8,134 nucleotides of DNA from an uncultured Clostridia bacterium (GCA_947302065.1 CAMYUO010000060.1:1-8134), one strand, 5' to 3'; numbered from the stretch's first letter, positions 1 to 6,188 are shown. The notes: generated from the sequence alone by a model not told the origin. Numbers and translations are program-made.

Positions 1-2
1 AA

Positions 3-79
3 AGGGTGAATTCCAAAACAGTCCGGTGGACTGTTTTGGAAGAGGGAAAGCCCTGTAAGAGAGGGCTTTCCCTTACCCT
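3..79. repeat. Two long perfect hairpins closed by an outer stem
   Basis: Positions 11-24 pair with 28-41 in a 14-bp perfect stem closed by a GGU loop. Positions 43-54 pair with 62-73 in a 12-bp perfect stem with a 7-nt loop. The flanking AGGGU (3-7) can pair with ACCCU (75-79), so the unit can fold as a compact three-way junction. Neither arm is followed by a T-run, so a simple intrinsic terminator is not well supported. The second hairpin has the same layout (G-run, AAA, C-run, loop, complement, then ACCC) as the hairpin at 5291-5327. It is probably a dispersed intergenic element or the 3' end of an upstream transcription unit. Confidence 0.6.
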
Positions 80-97
80 GTGGTAACGTCGGCTGCT

Positions 98-125
98 TCA
101 AGACGACCGCAGAAGGTCGTCTTGA
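98..125. repeat. 11-bp perfect inverted repeat upstream of the ABC operon
   Basis: TCAAGACGACC (98-108) pairs perfectly with GGTCGTCTTGA (115-125) around a 6-nt loop. No T-run follows, so a canonical terminator is not supported. It lies about 75 bp before the first gene of the ABC operon and could be part of a 5' leader, an operator or the tail of the preceding repeat unit. I see no convincing promoter between here and position 198. Confidence 0.5.
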
Positions 126-180
126 CCCACCAAGTAAAGTTTATGTTTTGGGAAAACTCAAACCATAGGTACCAACCACG

Positions 181-188
181 AAAGGAGG
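181..188 (+). promoter_or_regulatory. Ribosome binding site fixing a GTG start
   Basis: AAAGGAGG lies 10 nt before the GTG at 199. No ATG in the same frame lies near it, so the site decides in favour of the GTG start for the ABC ATPase. Confidence 0.8.
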
Positions 189-198
189 ATACATCGTT

Positions 199-1164
199 GT
201 GATAGAAGTAAAGAATATCACCAAGCGCTACGGCGCTCATACTGCACTCAGCGATGTGTCCTTCAGCGTCAACGAGGGCGAGATACTCGGCTTCCTCGGA
301 CCCAACGGCGCAGGCAAATCCACCGCTATGAACATCATAACAGGCTATATCTCTGCGACCTCGGGCAAGGTTCTCGTCGACGGCAAAGATATCCTCGAAT
401 CACCTGCGGCTGCAAAGAAAAATATGGGCTACCTGCCCGAGATACCGCCTCTTTATGAGGATATGACGGTCAGGGAATACCTGTATTTCATCTATGACCT
501 CAAAAAATGCAAGCTGCCCAAGCTCTCGCACATGAAAGATATCCGCTCGCTCGTCGGGCTGGAAGAGGTCTGGAACAGGCTTATCAAAAACCTGTCCAAA
601 GGCTACCGCCAGCGTGTCGGCTTAGCGCAGGCACTCATCGGCGACCCGAAAATACTTATCCTCGACGAGCCTACTGTCGGTCTTGACCCGAAGCAGATAG
701 TTGAGATAAGAACGCTCATCAGAAAGCTCGGCAAGCGCCATACGGTCATTCTTTCCTCGCATATTCTTTCCGAGGTGCAGGCGGTGTGCGACAGGATAGT
801 CGTTATCAACAGAGGAAAAGTCATCGCAGACGATACCGAGGAAAAAATCCTCGCAGGCTTTGATAAGCAAAGTGTCCTGCACGTCACAGCGCAGGGCGAA
901 AAGGAAACTATACTTTCTTCGCTTGAAAGCATAAAAGGCGTTGAAAACGTCTCCTGCAAAAAGACAAAAGGCGGCAGCTGCGAGATAGAGATAAAGACAA
1001 AGCAGGGCAGCGATGTGCGCAAAGACGTCTTTGACAGCGCCGTCAGCGGCGGCTGGACGATACTTGAGATGCGCTCTTCCAAGCCGAGCCTTGAAGAAAT
1101 ATTTATCAGACTCACCGAGCAAAGCACCGACAGCGACGGCGAAAGCAAAGGGGAGGTGAGCTGA
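199..1164 (+). CDS. GldA-like ABC transporter ATP-binding protein
   Basis: ATPase subunit of an ABC-2 type export or membrane-remodelling complex, acting on the cytoplasmic face of the membrane. Visible motifs are Walker A GPNGAGKST (residues 34-42), a signature segment LSKGYRQ (132-138, K replacing the usual second-position G of LSGGQ), Walker B ILILDE (152-157), a D-loop GLDP (161-164) and the H-loop histidine in LSSHI (about 188). The Q-loop region reads YLPEIPPLY, with E where Q is common, as I recall for GldA-type proteins. Residues from about 225 form a C-terminal extension of the kind seen in this subfamily. The length of 321 aa is normal. The stop overlaps the permease start as TGATG, implying translational coupling. 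The GTG start is supported by AAAGGAGG 10 nt upstream. The substrate is unknown; GldA-like is a family statement, not evidence of gliding. Confidence 0.93.
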   Translation: MIEVKNITKRYGAHTALSDVSFSVNEGEILGFLGPNGAGKSTAMNIITGYISATSGKVLVDGKDILESPAAAKKNMGYLPEIPPLYEDMTVREYLYFIYDLKKCKLPKLSHMKDIRSLVGLEEVWNRLIKNLSKGYRQRVGLAQALIGDPKILILDEPTVGLDPKQIVEIRTLIRKLGKRHTVILSSHILSEVQAVCDRIVVINRGKVIADDTEEKILAGFDKQSVLHVTAQGEKETILSSLESIKGVENVSCKKTKGGSCEIEIKTKQGSDVRKDVFDSAVSGGWTILEMRSSKPSLEEIFIRLTEQSTDSDGESKGEVS

Positions 1165-1868
1165 TGACAGCGGTTTTCAAGCGTGAATTGAAAAGCTATT
1201 TCGTCACCCCGATAGGCTATGTCTTTCTTGCAGCGTTCTACGCATACGCAGGACTGATGTTCTACGTCACGGGCATAAGCGAGGGCAAGGTCAGAATGGA
1301 TCTGCTGTTCAGCTCGCTGATAATCGTGCTCGTGGCTATCGTACCGATACTTACGATGCGCACAATGGCGGAGGAGCGGCGCTCAAAGACCGACCAGTGC
1401 CTGCTGACATCTCCTGTCAGCATAGGCGGCATCGTCGCAGGAAAGTTCTTTGCGGCGTTCACCGTTTACCTCGCAGCAATAAGCATCACGCTGGTAATGG
1501 CTCTTGTCAGCTGCATCTATGCAGCGCCCGACTGGAGCGTTGTGTTCGGCAATATAATAGGACTTGCGCTGGTGGGCGCAGCGTTCATCGCCATTGGCGT
1601 GTTCTGCTCTGCCTGCACCGAGAGCCAGCCTGTCGCAGCCGTTCTCAGCTTCGGCGTGCTGCTGTGCGTGACGTTCATCTCGTCCGTCGCATCACAGCTG
1701 CCTTTCAAATGGCTCACATCTGCCGCAGACAAAATATCCTTTGCTGAAAGATATTACTCTTTCACTTACGGACTTTTCGATATTTCAAACGTTGTGTTTT
1801 TCATAAGCGCTGTTGCCGTGTTCCTGATACTTACCGTCAGAACAGTCGAAAAGCGCCGCTGGAACTAA
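1164..1868 (+). CDS. ABC-2 type permease (GldF-like)
   Basis: Integral membrane partner of the preceding ATPase. The 234-aa product has six hydrophobic segments, roughly residues 17-37, 49-66, 95-119, 129-150, 156-176 and 207-227. Between the second and third lies a polar cytoplasmic stretch, TMRTMAEERRSKTDQCLLTS (64-83), which matches the conserved MR-AEE-T-LL-SP element of ABC-2 permeases that contacts the ATPase. The start codon overlaps the ATPase stop by one base, and a strong GGGGAGGTGAG site (1150-1160) precedes it. The C-terminus is short and basic (EKRRWN), fitting a cytoplasmic end. Since only one permease is encoded here, the pump probably works as a homodimer. The substrate cannot be read from sequence. 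Confidence 0.9.
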   Translation: MTAVFKRELKSYFVTPIGYVFLAAFYAYAGLMFYVTGISEGKVRMDLLFSSLIIVLVAIVPILTMRTMAEERRSKTDQCLLTSPVSIGGIVAGKFFAAFTVYLAAISITLVMALVSCIYAAPDWSVVFGNIIGLALVGAAFIAIGVFCSACTESQPVAAVLSFGVLLCVTFISSVASQLPFKWLTSAADKISFAERYYSFTYGLFDISNVVFFISAVAVFLILTVRTVEKRRWN

Positions 1869-1880
1869 GGGGGTGGGCGT

Positions 1881-3464
1881 TTGAAAAAGGAAACTGAAAA
1901 AAAGACCCCCGGGAAAAAGACTTCCGGCAAGCATAAGGGTCTTGGCAGAAAGCTCGGTCACTCGGCTCTGTCAATGACGCTGACCATCGTCATCATCGCC
2001 GCAGTCGTGCTGGCAAACGTCGTTGTCACGATGTTCTTTGACCGCTATCCTCTGACCGTCGATATGACGGGAGATAACAGATATACTATCTCAGAGCAGT
2101 CGCTCGAGTATATAAAAAAGATAGACACAGATGTCAAGGTCACCGTCTTTGCAAGCGAAAAGACCTTTGAGAATTTCAACTATCCGTATAACAAACAGGC
2201 ATCGGAGCTTTTGAAAAACTATTGCCGTGAGAATCACAGGATATCATACCGCTTTGTCGATATGGACTCAAATCCCGATATCGTGCGCTCTTACACCGAT
2301 GTAAAGGATATGGACATAGTCTTTGAGACAGAGACCGAGATCGACGGCAAAAAGCTCAGCCGCACAAGAAAGATAGGCGTCTCAGACCTTGTCAATTTCA
2401 ACGAGCAGCTCGTTGAAGGGCTTTCAAACTCGGGCTTTACTATCGAGTCGTATGCAAGAAAGAACCTCGACGGCTCACAGGCAACGTTCATTCAGTATTT
2501 TGCAAATTACATCTCATCGTCGAATGCGGAGTCTGCGTTCACCTCGGCGCTCATGACCGTCACAGACCCTAAACCCGTCTATGTGACCTTCCTCACAGGG
2601 CGCAGCGAGCTGGGCGACCTTGCGTATATGAAAACTCTGCTCGAGGCAAACGGCTATAACGTAAGCTCGGTCGATATCACAAAAGACGATATCCCCGAAA
2701 ATACCGACATCGCCGTTATCGGCGCTCCGCAGACCGACTATATGCAGCCCGACATCGACAAGCTCGAAAAGTATATGGACAACGGCGGAAGGAAAGGCAA
2801 ACAGATAGTCTGCTTTTCACACGCCGCACAGGGCGAGACACCGCTGCTTGATAAGCTGCTTGCGAAGTACGGCCTTAAAGTCGGCGAGGGCATCGTCTGC
2901 GAAAACAGAGAGGACAGGTACTACAACCAGCCTTACTATACGCTTTCCACCGACATCGCAGAATATCTGCTGTCGGGTATGGATATAACATCACCGTCAC
3001 TGCTCATCGCACAGTCAAGACCTGTCGAGACTGTCGAAACGGGTGATTCATCGCTTGATATCTACAAGCTCTTCACAAGCTCCGACAGCGGCTTTACCGC
3101 CGAAACACAGGCGCTTGTCAGCGGCGAGACAAAGGTGCTCAAAAACGAAAAGCAGTGCTATGCAGCGCTGAGCATCGACCAGTCAACAGGCTCGGGCATC
3201 GCACTTTTCGGCACATCTTCCATCGCCGAGGATCAGTTCATGGCGTACGGACAGTATGCAAACAAAGACATGATGCTCACGCTTTTCAGCAAGATGTCAG
3301 GCAAATCGCCCGAGATAAAGATAGAGCCTAAGGTCATCGCAGCCAAAGGCTACGAGATAACCGAGGCGCAGAAAAAAACGCTCAAATGGATATTTGTGCT
3401 GTGCGTGCCGCTTGCCGTGGCAGTTGTCGGCATATTTATCACAGTCAGAAGAAAACGCAGATAA
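1881..3464 (+). CDS. GldG-like ABC transporter accessory protein
   Basis: A 527-aa membrane-anchored protein of the GldG / ABC-type uncharacterised accessory family. A lysine-rich cytoplasmic tail (1-27) precedes one transmembrane helix (about 31-52). A family-typical segment follows, DMTGDNRYTISEQS (61-74), and then LEYIKKIDTDVKVTVFAS (75-92). The large middle part (about 57-499) should lie outside the membrane, and a second helix near 502-522 returns the basic C-terminus RRKRR to the cytoplasm. I see no catalytic motif. The gene begins 12 bp after the permease stop. The TTG start at 1881 is chosen because a G-rich site (GGGGGTGGG, 1869-1877) sits just upstream and the reading begins with a normal K-rich tail; the next in-frame Met (residue 32) would cut into the membrane helix. 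The partner role in the ABC complex is inferred from family and operon. Confidence 0.87.
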   Translation: MKKETEKKTPGKKTSGKHKGLGRKLGHSALSMTLTIVIIAAVVLANVVVTMFFDRYPLTVDMTGDNRYTISEQSLEYIKKIDTDVKVTVFASEKTFENFNYPYNKQASELLKNYCRENHRISYRFVDMDSNPDIVRSYTDVKDMDIVFETETEIDGKKLSRTRKIGVSDLVNFNEQLVEGLSNSGFTIESYARKNLDGSQATFIQYFANYISSSNAESAFTSALMTVTDPKPVYVTFLTGRSELGDLAYMKTLLEANGYNVSSVDITKDDIPENTDIAVIGAPQTDYMQPDIDKLEKYMDNGGRKGKQIVCFSHAAQGETPLLDKLLAKYGLKVGEGIVCENREDRYYNQPYYTLSTDIAEYLLSGMDITSPSLLIAQSRPVETVETGDSSLDIYKLFTSSDSGFTAETQALVSGETKVLKNEKQCYAALSIDQSTGSGIALFGTSSIAEDQFMAYGQYANKDMMLTLFSKMSGKSPEIKIEPKVIAAKGYEITEAQKKTLKWIFVLCVPLAVAVVGIFITVRRKRR

Positions 3465-3484
3465 GCGTTTAAAGGGACAAACCA

Positions 3485-4936
3485 ATGAAAAAGAAGATAT
3501 GGGGGATAATTGCGGGACTGCTTTGCTGTGCGTGCCTTGTCGGTGCGATAGTCTTTTTAAGCAAAGAGCCTGACAGCGAGCAGGTCGAAACGAGCGAGCC
3601 CGAGGGCAGCTCATCGCAGTCTTTCCACTCAAACAATATGCTCGCATCACGGCAGGATATAACGTCTGTTAAGATAACGAGCGCCGACGGCAGCTTTACC
3701 GTTGTCGCAGGGCAAAGCGGCGCACAGCCGCACATCAAAGAGCTTGAAGGCGTAAAGCAGGATCACCAGCTTGAAAATGCCCTGTTTGCACTCTGCGGCA
3801 GCGTCAAAGGGCAGAAGCTCGTCGAGCAGGACGCAAAGGATCTGAAAAAATACGGCCTTGATAAGCCTTCGGGCGAGGCAGAGATAACCTACTCCGACGG
3901 CTCAAAGGCGGATATCGTGGTCGGTGACATCGCACCGTCGGACGAGCGTCAGGTCTATGCCGCTGTCAAAGGGCAGAGCAGCGTGTGGCTCGTCGAGAAC
4001 AGCGCATCTGTCTATTTCACAGGCAAGGTCAGAGACTACGTTTCAAAGGTCGTTTCACCGATGACCGAGAAAACCACCTCACAGACCGCCGATATGACTA
4101 TAACAAGGCAGGACGGGCAGAATATCACCCTCAAAAGAAACGGCGACGTCTGGACAATGACCTCACCCATCACCGCAGCGCTCGACAGCGAAAGGTCTGC
4201 GGGCACGGTCGGCGGACTCTACGGTCTCAACGCCGAGTATTGCGAGGCAGTTCACCCCGATGATGCCGCAAAGGCAAAATGCGGTCTCGATAAGCCCAAA
4301 GCCGAGGTCACGCTCAAAGAGGGCAGCTTTGACCTGAAGCTGAAAATAGGCAGCGCAGTCGTCCGCAGTGACGAGAGCGAAAAGGAAAGATATTATTGTT
4401 ACCTCGACGGCGGTGCAGATACCGACTGCATCTACGTCATCGCAAAGGAGTATCTGCCGTGGCTGGATATCAACGCTGCGGGTCTTATCTCCGAGATAAT
4501 TTTCCCGAACTATCTTGTCAATCTCAAAAAGATAGAGATAACCGCCGGCGGCAATAAGACCGAGTACCTCATCACCAATGAGGGCGGCGACAATACAAAG
4601 ATAAACGAGGACGTTTCAAAGATGCGCACGGCATCTGTCACAAGCGGCGGCAAAGAGCTTGACCTTGTGCAGTTCCGTGAGTTCTACGCTTTCCTGATGA
4701 AATGCCCGACAGAAAAAATATTTACCGATAATGTAAGCGGCGATGCAAGCGTTGTTATCGTTTATACCAAAAACGACGGCTCGCAGGATAAGCTCGAGCT
4801 TGTAAAGACAGACGGCGGCTACGGCACAAGGGTAAACGGGCAGATGTGCTACCTTGCGAACAGCAGCTGGGTCGAAACGCTCATCGTTGATATAGATGCT
4901 CTTGCGCAGGGCAGAAAGCTCACAGTGCAGAGCTGA
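3485..4936 (+). CDS. Membrane-anchored DUF4340-type protein with repeated modules
   Basis: A 483-aa protein with one N-terminal hydrophobic helix (about 5-25, cysteine-rich LLCCACLVG) and an extracytoplasmic body. It resembles DUF4340 proteins, which commonly follow GldG-like genes. Internal repetition is visible: YGLDKPSGEAEITYSDGS (123-140) recurs as CGLDKPKAEVTLKEGSF (266-282), each preceded by an alternating strand block and followed by an I-V-G-type strand (IVVGD and LKIGS). A third, degenerate module begins near 346 and lacks GLDKP. Each module seems to be a beta-rich unit of about 130-145 residues. The start ATG has AAAGGGA (3471-3477) 7 nt upstream, and the gap after the GldG-like gene is 20 bp. 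No lipobox fits well around C14-C17, so I favour a helix anchor over a lipoprotein. The molecular function is unknown; it is probably a periphery-facing part of the ABC complex. Confidence 0.85.
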   Translation: MKKKIWGIIAGLLCCACLVGAIVFLSKEPDSEQVETSEPEGSSSQSFHSNNMLASRQDITSVKITSADGSFTVVAGQSGAQPHIKELEGVKQDHQLENALFALCGSVKGQKLVEQDAKDLKKYGLDKPSGEAEITYSDGSKADIVVGDIAPSDERQVYAAVKGQSSVWLVENSASVYFTGKVRDYVSKVVSPMTEKTTSQTADMTITRQDGQNITLKRNGDVWTMTSPITAALDSERSAGTVGGLYGLNAEYCEAVHPDDAAKAKCGLDKPKAEVTLKEGSFDLKLKIGSAVVRSDESEKERYYCYLDGGADTDCIYVIAKEYLPWLDINAAGLISEIIFPNYLVNLKKIEITAGGNKTEYLITNEGGDNTKINEDVSKMRTASVTSGGKELDLVQFREFYAFLMKCPTEKIFTDNVSGDASVVIVYTKNDGSQDKLELVKTDGGYGTRVNGQMCYLANSSWVETLIVDIDALAQGRKLTVQS

Positions 4937-4963
4937 CAAACAAAGACACAAAATTCAATTCAA

Positions 4964-4987
4964 GCGGTGTACTATAAAAGGTACCGC
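4964..4987 (+). promoter_or_regulatory. Imperfect dyad around a TATAAA box before the 92-aa gene
   Basis: GCGGT (4964-4968) is complementary to ACCGC (4983-4987), with a further AC/GT pair after a 2-nt bulge, and TATAAA (4973-4978) lies in the centre. It sits about 13 nt before the AAGGAGG site of the next gene. It could be a -10 element with an overlapping operator. I see no matching -35 box at 16-18 bp, so the call is weak. Confidence 0.25.
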
Positions 4988-5007
4988 AATACTAAGGAGG
5001 AACTATC

Positions 5008-5286
5008 ATGGCAAAGGCAAAAAGCAACTTTTTCACCTACAAGGGACTTCCGCTCGTAAGAAAGGGCAACCAGCTGTACTTTGGAAATATGTATGACGAG
5101 TTCGTCGTGCAGATGGAAGTCCAGAGCACCAAAAAGGTCGGCGACCTCGACGTTGCCGATAAGGTCATCATCAGAAAGATGTCCACCGATATGACTATCA
5201 ATCCGCTCGAAGCTATCGTTAAGACCGCAAAGAAAGACAGCCTCTACGAAGCACTCGATATCGCTTGCGCTTGGCTGCGTGTCTGA
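5008..5286 (+). CDS. Small conserved-looking protein of unknown function (92 aa)
   Basis: I do not recognise a named family. The ATG has a strong AAGGAGG site (4994-5000) with 7-nt spacing, and the gene ends at a hairpin element, so it is very likely real. The N-terminus is basic (MAKAKSNFF) without a signal peptide or membrane helix, suggesting a soluble cytoplasmic protein. The pattern suggests several beta strands (about 7-28, 31-41 and 51-59: FFTYKGLPLVRKG, EFVVQMEVQST, DKVIIRKMS) followed by a C-terminal alpha-helical region (about 65-90, NPLEAIVKTAKKDSLYEALDIACAWL). It lies 71 bp after the DUF4340-type gene, far enough for its own promoter but also compatible with readthrough. A link to the ABC system rests only on position. 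My impression is that similar short proteins occur in related Clostridia, but I cannot verify this. Confidence 0.8.
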   Translation: MAKAKSNFFTYKGLPLVRKGNQLYFGNMYDEFVVQMEVQSTKKVGDLDVADKVIIRKMSTDMTINPLEAIVKTAKKDSLYEALDIACAWLRV

Positions 5287-5290
5287 ACAG

Positions 5291-5327
5291 CTGGGGGAAA
5301 CCCTTTTGGAGAAGGGTTATCCCCCAG
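5291..5327. repeat. GGGGGAAACCC hairpin element, possible terminator
   Basis: CTGGGGGA (5291-5298) pairs with TCCCCCAG (5320-5327). After a bulged A at 5319, AACCCTT (5299-5305) pairs with AAGGGTT (5312-5318) around a 6-nt loop, giving 15 bp in all. It starts 4 bp after the stop of the 92-aa gene and could end its transcript, although the following sequence (AGACCCCCTTCC) has no clear T-run. The same TGGGGGAAAC string reappears at the very end of the window, and the hairpin at 43-73 has a similar layout. It is probably a dispersed intergenic element; I recall sequences of this style being frequent in Ruminococcus-type genomes. Confidence 0.65.
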
Positions 5328-5351
5328 ACCCCCTTCCTAAACCTTTTAATG

Positions 5352-5394
5352 ATTTTTCTGTATCAGAGAGATAAACCCTCTGATACAGAAAAAT
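5352..5394. repeat. Long perfect inverted repeat (T5...A5 arms)
   Basis: Positions 5353-5368 (TTTTTCTGTATCAGAG) pair perfectly with 5378-5393, with one more A-T pair outside and a 9-nt loop. The T-run is on the 5' arm and the A-run on the 3' arm, so in RNA from either strand the hairpin is followed by A, not U. A canonical intrinsic terminator is therefore unlikely. It may be a remnant or part of a mobile intergenic repeat, perhaps joined to the hairpin at 5291-5327. The stretch from here to about 5475 shows no other feature I can support. Confidence 0.55.
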
Positions 5395-5475
5395 GTTAGA
5401 GAGTTCAGAAAAGAGAGTTTGAGAAAAAACACTCCCAAGAGAATATCCCACAGTTGTTCAGCAGGCAACAAATGC

Positions 5476-5510
5476 AAAATCGCAAAAAATATCGAAAAAA
5501 TCGCAAAAAA
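5476..5510 (+). promoter_or_regulatory. Phased A-tracts, likely UP element or curved DNA
   Basis: Four A-tracts (5476-5479, 5484-5489, 5495-5500, 5505-5510) are centred about 9, 11 and 10 bp apart, close to one helical turn, and end 3 bp before the -35 box. Such an arrangement bends DNA and can bind the RNA polymerase alpha C-terminal domain, which fits a strong promoter for translation genes. The role is inferred from pattern and position. Confidence 0.6.
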
Positions 5511-5513
5511 GTC

Positions 5514-5542
5514 TTGACAAAGCAGTTTAAATGAGGTATAAT
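5514..5542 (+). promoter_or_regulatory. Consensus housekeeping-sigma promoter for the rpmG-rplA operon
   Basis: TTGACA (5514-5519) and TATAAT (5537-5542) are both perfect consensus hexamers with an optimal 17-bp spacer. Transcription should begin near 5549. Together with the A-tracts upstream this should be a very strong vegetative promoter. It lies about 160 bp before rpmG, leaving a long leader. Confidence 0.92.
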
Positions 5543-5548
5543 GTTTTT

Positions 5549-5703
5549 ACCTCTTATTGAGGTCTATTTTTTTGCGCCCGTTTTTTGATGGCGGGAAAGC
5601 AGAATTCATAAGTTACCTCGGGCTTTAAAAAGCCGTAAATGAGGGAGGCAGACTGTGCTCCGATAGTTCTTGCGGAGTGCAAATTTCGTCAGGAGGTGCC
5701 GAA
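5549..5703 (+). promoter_or_regulatory. Structured 5' leader of the rpmG operon
   Basis: The predicted transcript begins with a small hairpin, ACCUC (5549-5553) with GAGGU (5559-5563), followed by CUA and seven U (5567-5573). Next come CCCG/CGGG (5577-5580 with 5592-5595), GGCUU/AAGCC (5621-5625 with 5630-5634) flanked by pairable UUAC/GUAA or CCUC/GAGG arms, and an 8-bp stem 5655-5662 with 5673-5680 containing two G-U pairs. The rpmG ribosome binding site AGGAGGTG is at 5691-5698. UUACCUC occurs twice (5547-5553 and 5613-5619), and its ACCUC can also pair with GAGGU in the ribosome binding site (5693-5697). I do not recognise a named riboswitch or ribosomal-protein leader. The folds were worked out by eye, so details are uncertain. 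Confidence 0.5.
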
Positions 5704-5853
5704 ATGAGAGTAAAGATCACACTTGCATGCACAGAATGTAAGCAGAGAAATTACAACACAAAAAAGAACAAGAAGAATGACCCTGACAGACTTGAAATGA
5801 ACAAGTATTGCAAGTTCTGCAAGAAGCACACTCTTCACAAAGAGACTAAGTAA
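5704..5853 (+). CDS. rpmG: 50S ribosomal protein L33 (zinc-ribbon form)
   Basis: A 49-aa large-subunit ribosomal protein. The sequence starts [17 protein letters not shown] and carries two CxxC pairs, C9/C12 and C36/C39, which make the zinc ribbon of the C+ type L33. The body [23 protein letters not shown] and the C-terminus HTLHKETK are typical. The length is normal. The ATG is 7 nt after AGGAGG within AGGAGGTG (5691-5698). It is the first gene of the operon, 23 bp before secE, a common order in Firmicutes. Zinc-dependent L33 copies are in many bacteria backed up by cysteine-free paralogs under zinc limitation; no zinc-type operator is evident here. Confidence 0.96.
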   Translation: MRVKITLACTECKQRNYNTKKNKKNDPDRLEMNKYCKFCKKHTLHKETK

Positions 5854-5876
5854 TAGTCAGAAAGGAGCTATGAATA

Positions 5877-6140
5877 ATGGCTAAGAATGATGTTACTAAG
5901 TCTTCAAAGGACAAGGCAAAAAAAGCAGTGACACCGATCAAGAAGAAAGGTGGGCTCAGACGCTGGTTCAAAGAGCTTAAAAGCGAAATGAAAAAAGTCG
6001 TTTGGCCAACAAGGAAAAAGGTCATCAACAACACAGGTATTGTTCTGGGCGTTATGACGTTCATGGGAATATTCCTGGGTGCGGTGGATCTTGGTCTTAC
6101 CAAGCTTCTTGAAAATGTCATACTGAAAATAGGAAGCTGA
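5877..6140 (+). CDS. secE: Preprotein translocase subunit SecE
   Basis: Small essential subunit of the SecYEG channel in the cytoplasmic membrane, where it clamps SecY. The 87-aa protein has a lysine-rich N-terminal tail (1-26), then the amphipathic helix and hallmark motif FKELKSEMKKVVWPTRKKV (31-49), and one transmembrane helix (about 53-79). This is the short, single-helix form usual in Gram-positive bacteria, unlike the three-helix E. coli form. The ATG at 5877 has AAAGGAG (5861-5867) 9 nt upstream. An ATG at 5870 would stop after three codons. It is followed 48 bp later by nusG, the classic bacterial pair. Confidence 0.97.
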   Translation: MAKNDVTKSSKDKAKKAVTPIKKKGGLRRWFKELKSEMKKVVWPTRKKVINNTGIVLGVMTFMGIFLGAVDLGLTKLLENVILKIGS

Positions 6141-6188
6141 CAGTCCTTGTAGGTTTTAAGACAACTTCGAGATATGGAGGTCAAAAGC

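Noticed and set aside
122..147. TTGACC with TATGTT as a promoter for the ABC operon
   Set aside because: The spacing is only about 14 bp and the -35-like box lies inside the 3' arm of the hairpin at 98-125. No alternative -10 at 16-18 bp is convincing.
603..1148. Long antisense reading frames opposite the ABC ATPase, and similar frames elsewhere on the - strand
   Set aside because: They are fully inside strongly supported + strand genes, show no family motifs, and fit the pattern of codon-bias shadows.
3511..3547. Lipoprotein signal in the DUF4340-type protein
   Set aside because: The cysteines at residues 14, 15 and 17 lack a good L-[AS]-[GA]-C lipobox; the hydrophobic stretch is better read as an uncleaved membrane anchor.
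6174..6188. Upstream in-frame ATG for nusG
   Set aside because: It overlaps the GGAGG ribosome binding site that serves ATG 6189, has no site of its own, and adds residues before the canonical N-terminus.
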